NCBI GenBank assembly: GCA_022829145.1
Contig: CM040746.1
Span: 28,463,832 to 28,527,831, forward strand
Length of the DNA stretch: 64,000 nucleotides
From: Albula goreensis
Taxonomy: Eukaryota > Chordata > Actinopteri > Albuliformes > Albulidae
Direction: 5' to 3'
This document shows, piece by piece, positions 63,090-64,000 of the stretch. The translations under genes were made by a program, and so were the position numbers. The notes under the pieces were generated by a model. It did not search any database, was not told where the DNA came from, and saw nothing but the letters and a program-made list of their open reading frames with translations. How positions within the stretch are numbered: the stretch's first letter is position 1; the number at the start of each line of letters is the position of its first letter.

Positions 63090-64000
63090 TATTTGTTTAT
63101 GTGAAATTTATTCCTTTGTATTGTTTTGTATATTTCTTGAGGACCTTTGCATTATTGAATTTCTTTGCATTATCTGAAAAATAAATCATTAAGAATAGGA
63201 GAGGTATATTATGTTCAATCGAGATCCCACTGGTCTAATCATTTTCATTCAAAAAGGTATGGCCAAAGACAAATGTTAATTCTATTTTCTTTTAATGATC
63301 AACCTCATATAAACAACAATGTACCTAAGTTTTGCAAAAGAATAATATGAAAAATTATTTGATCGGTTTTATGGGTAGGAATTTCTTTCGGATTTACCAC
63401 ATAAGAATTGGGTTTGAAACAAACAGGATTTCATGGGACTGCTGACTATTAACAATTTAAGGAAAAGACACAAATCGAGTATGGGAAAACACAAATCTAA
63501 ATACTTAAAGACAGCTATTTAAACGCAACCTTTCTATTCATTGAATTTTAAATAACGTTTATTAATTTATAACAGTGGTAATCCTATCGCTTGTTTCGGC
63601 GTATCTCTTAATTTATACTAAAATCAATTTAGTTACTGATTGTACGAATCCGCACATGTTATCCTCATGGTTTGAAAGAACGTCTGAATCAAAGAAAACT
63701 TACAAAAACCTTAAAACAGTACCACCCAACTCCTAAAGAGGGAGTTGGCAAACCACTTAAAAATTCTATCCTATGTAAAATGGAATAATCAATGACTCAA
63801 TAAGCACTTGTAAGAATGAGTTTTTTTTTTTCTCTCTGCAGGATCAATTAACCACTGTTTAACAGTACCGTGCAGAGGCAACAGCTTGAAACGCGTATAC
63901 GGTTTGGAAACTCGCGTTGGGTGATTGTTAAAAGATAATGACCAATCGAAAACTGTCTTGGTTTAAGTAATAGGGCTATTTAATAGGTGTGAGATTATTT
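63090..64000. other. right flank, no gene seen
   Basis: AT-rich sequence with no convincing exon. Near 63830 a pyrimidine run ends in CTGCAG, and the last 150 bases contain several CpGs and a CCAAT box (about 63952), which may announce a promoter just outside the window. An 8-bp inverted repeat (CCAACTCC/GGAGTTGG) lies near 63726-63748. Confidence 0.35.

Overview
The window reads as nuclear DNA of a ray-finned fish. Its genes are split by GT-AG introns, it carries a CR1-type LINE relic, many CA/CTAT/ATTT microsatellites and a dispersed repeat common in teleost DNA. All coding models below were assembled by eye from splice sites and family conservation; no search was run. The species cannot be named from the sequence.

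Layout, left to right. (1) 1962-7047, minus strand: a five-exon MOSPD3/MOSPD1-like gene (237 aa, MSP domain plus C-terminal membrane hairpin). Its last intron holds a 5'-truncated, same-strand CR1 LINE (about 2868-5685) with relics of ORF1 (SGNH-esterase end) and ORF2 (endonuclease, reverse transcriptase) and a 20-bp fold-back palindrome at an internal deletion. (2) About 8100-8766: CpG-containing divergent promoter region. (3) 8767-14663, plus: slc25a11, the mitochondrial oxoglutarate/malate carrier (8 coding exons, 308 aa), with a long 3'UTR to about 16375. (4) 16415-16732, minus: an unassigned small open frame. (5) About 16.8-37.3 kb, plus: rnf167, a PA-TM-RING ubiquitin ligase (9 coding exons, 399 aa, non-coding first exon inferred). 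(6) About 37.3-47.2 kb: 3'UTR and a long gene-free stretch. (7) 47529-52817, plus: pfn1, profilin-1 (3 coding exons, 139 aa, TATA promoter). (8) 58953-62842, plus: eno3, beta-enolase (11 coding exons, 434 aa), with two candidate first exons, one of which would add 11 residues in frame.

The slc25a11-rnf167-pfn1-eno3 order matches the human 17p13.2 neighbourhood, which supports calling these the orthologues. Here all four lie on one strand, whereas in human they alternate. The genes are functionally independent housekeeping or muscle genes, not an operon: mitochondrial metabolite exchange, endolysosomal ubiquitination, actin dynamics and glycolysis.

I found no wholly new multi-gene system. The most checkable novelties are the N-terminally extended enolase reading frame, a MEF2 plus G-rich intronic element in eno3, TAGC/GCTA-rich sequence around two promoters, and the fold-back scar inside the LINE.
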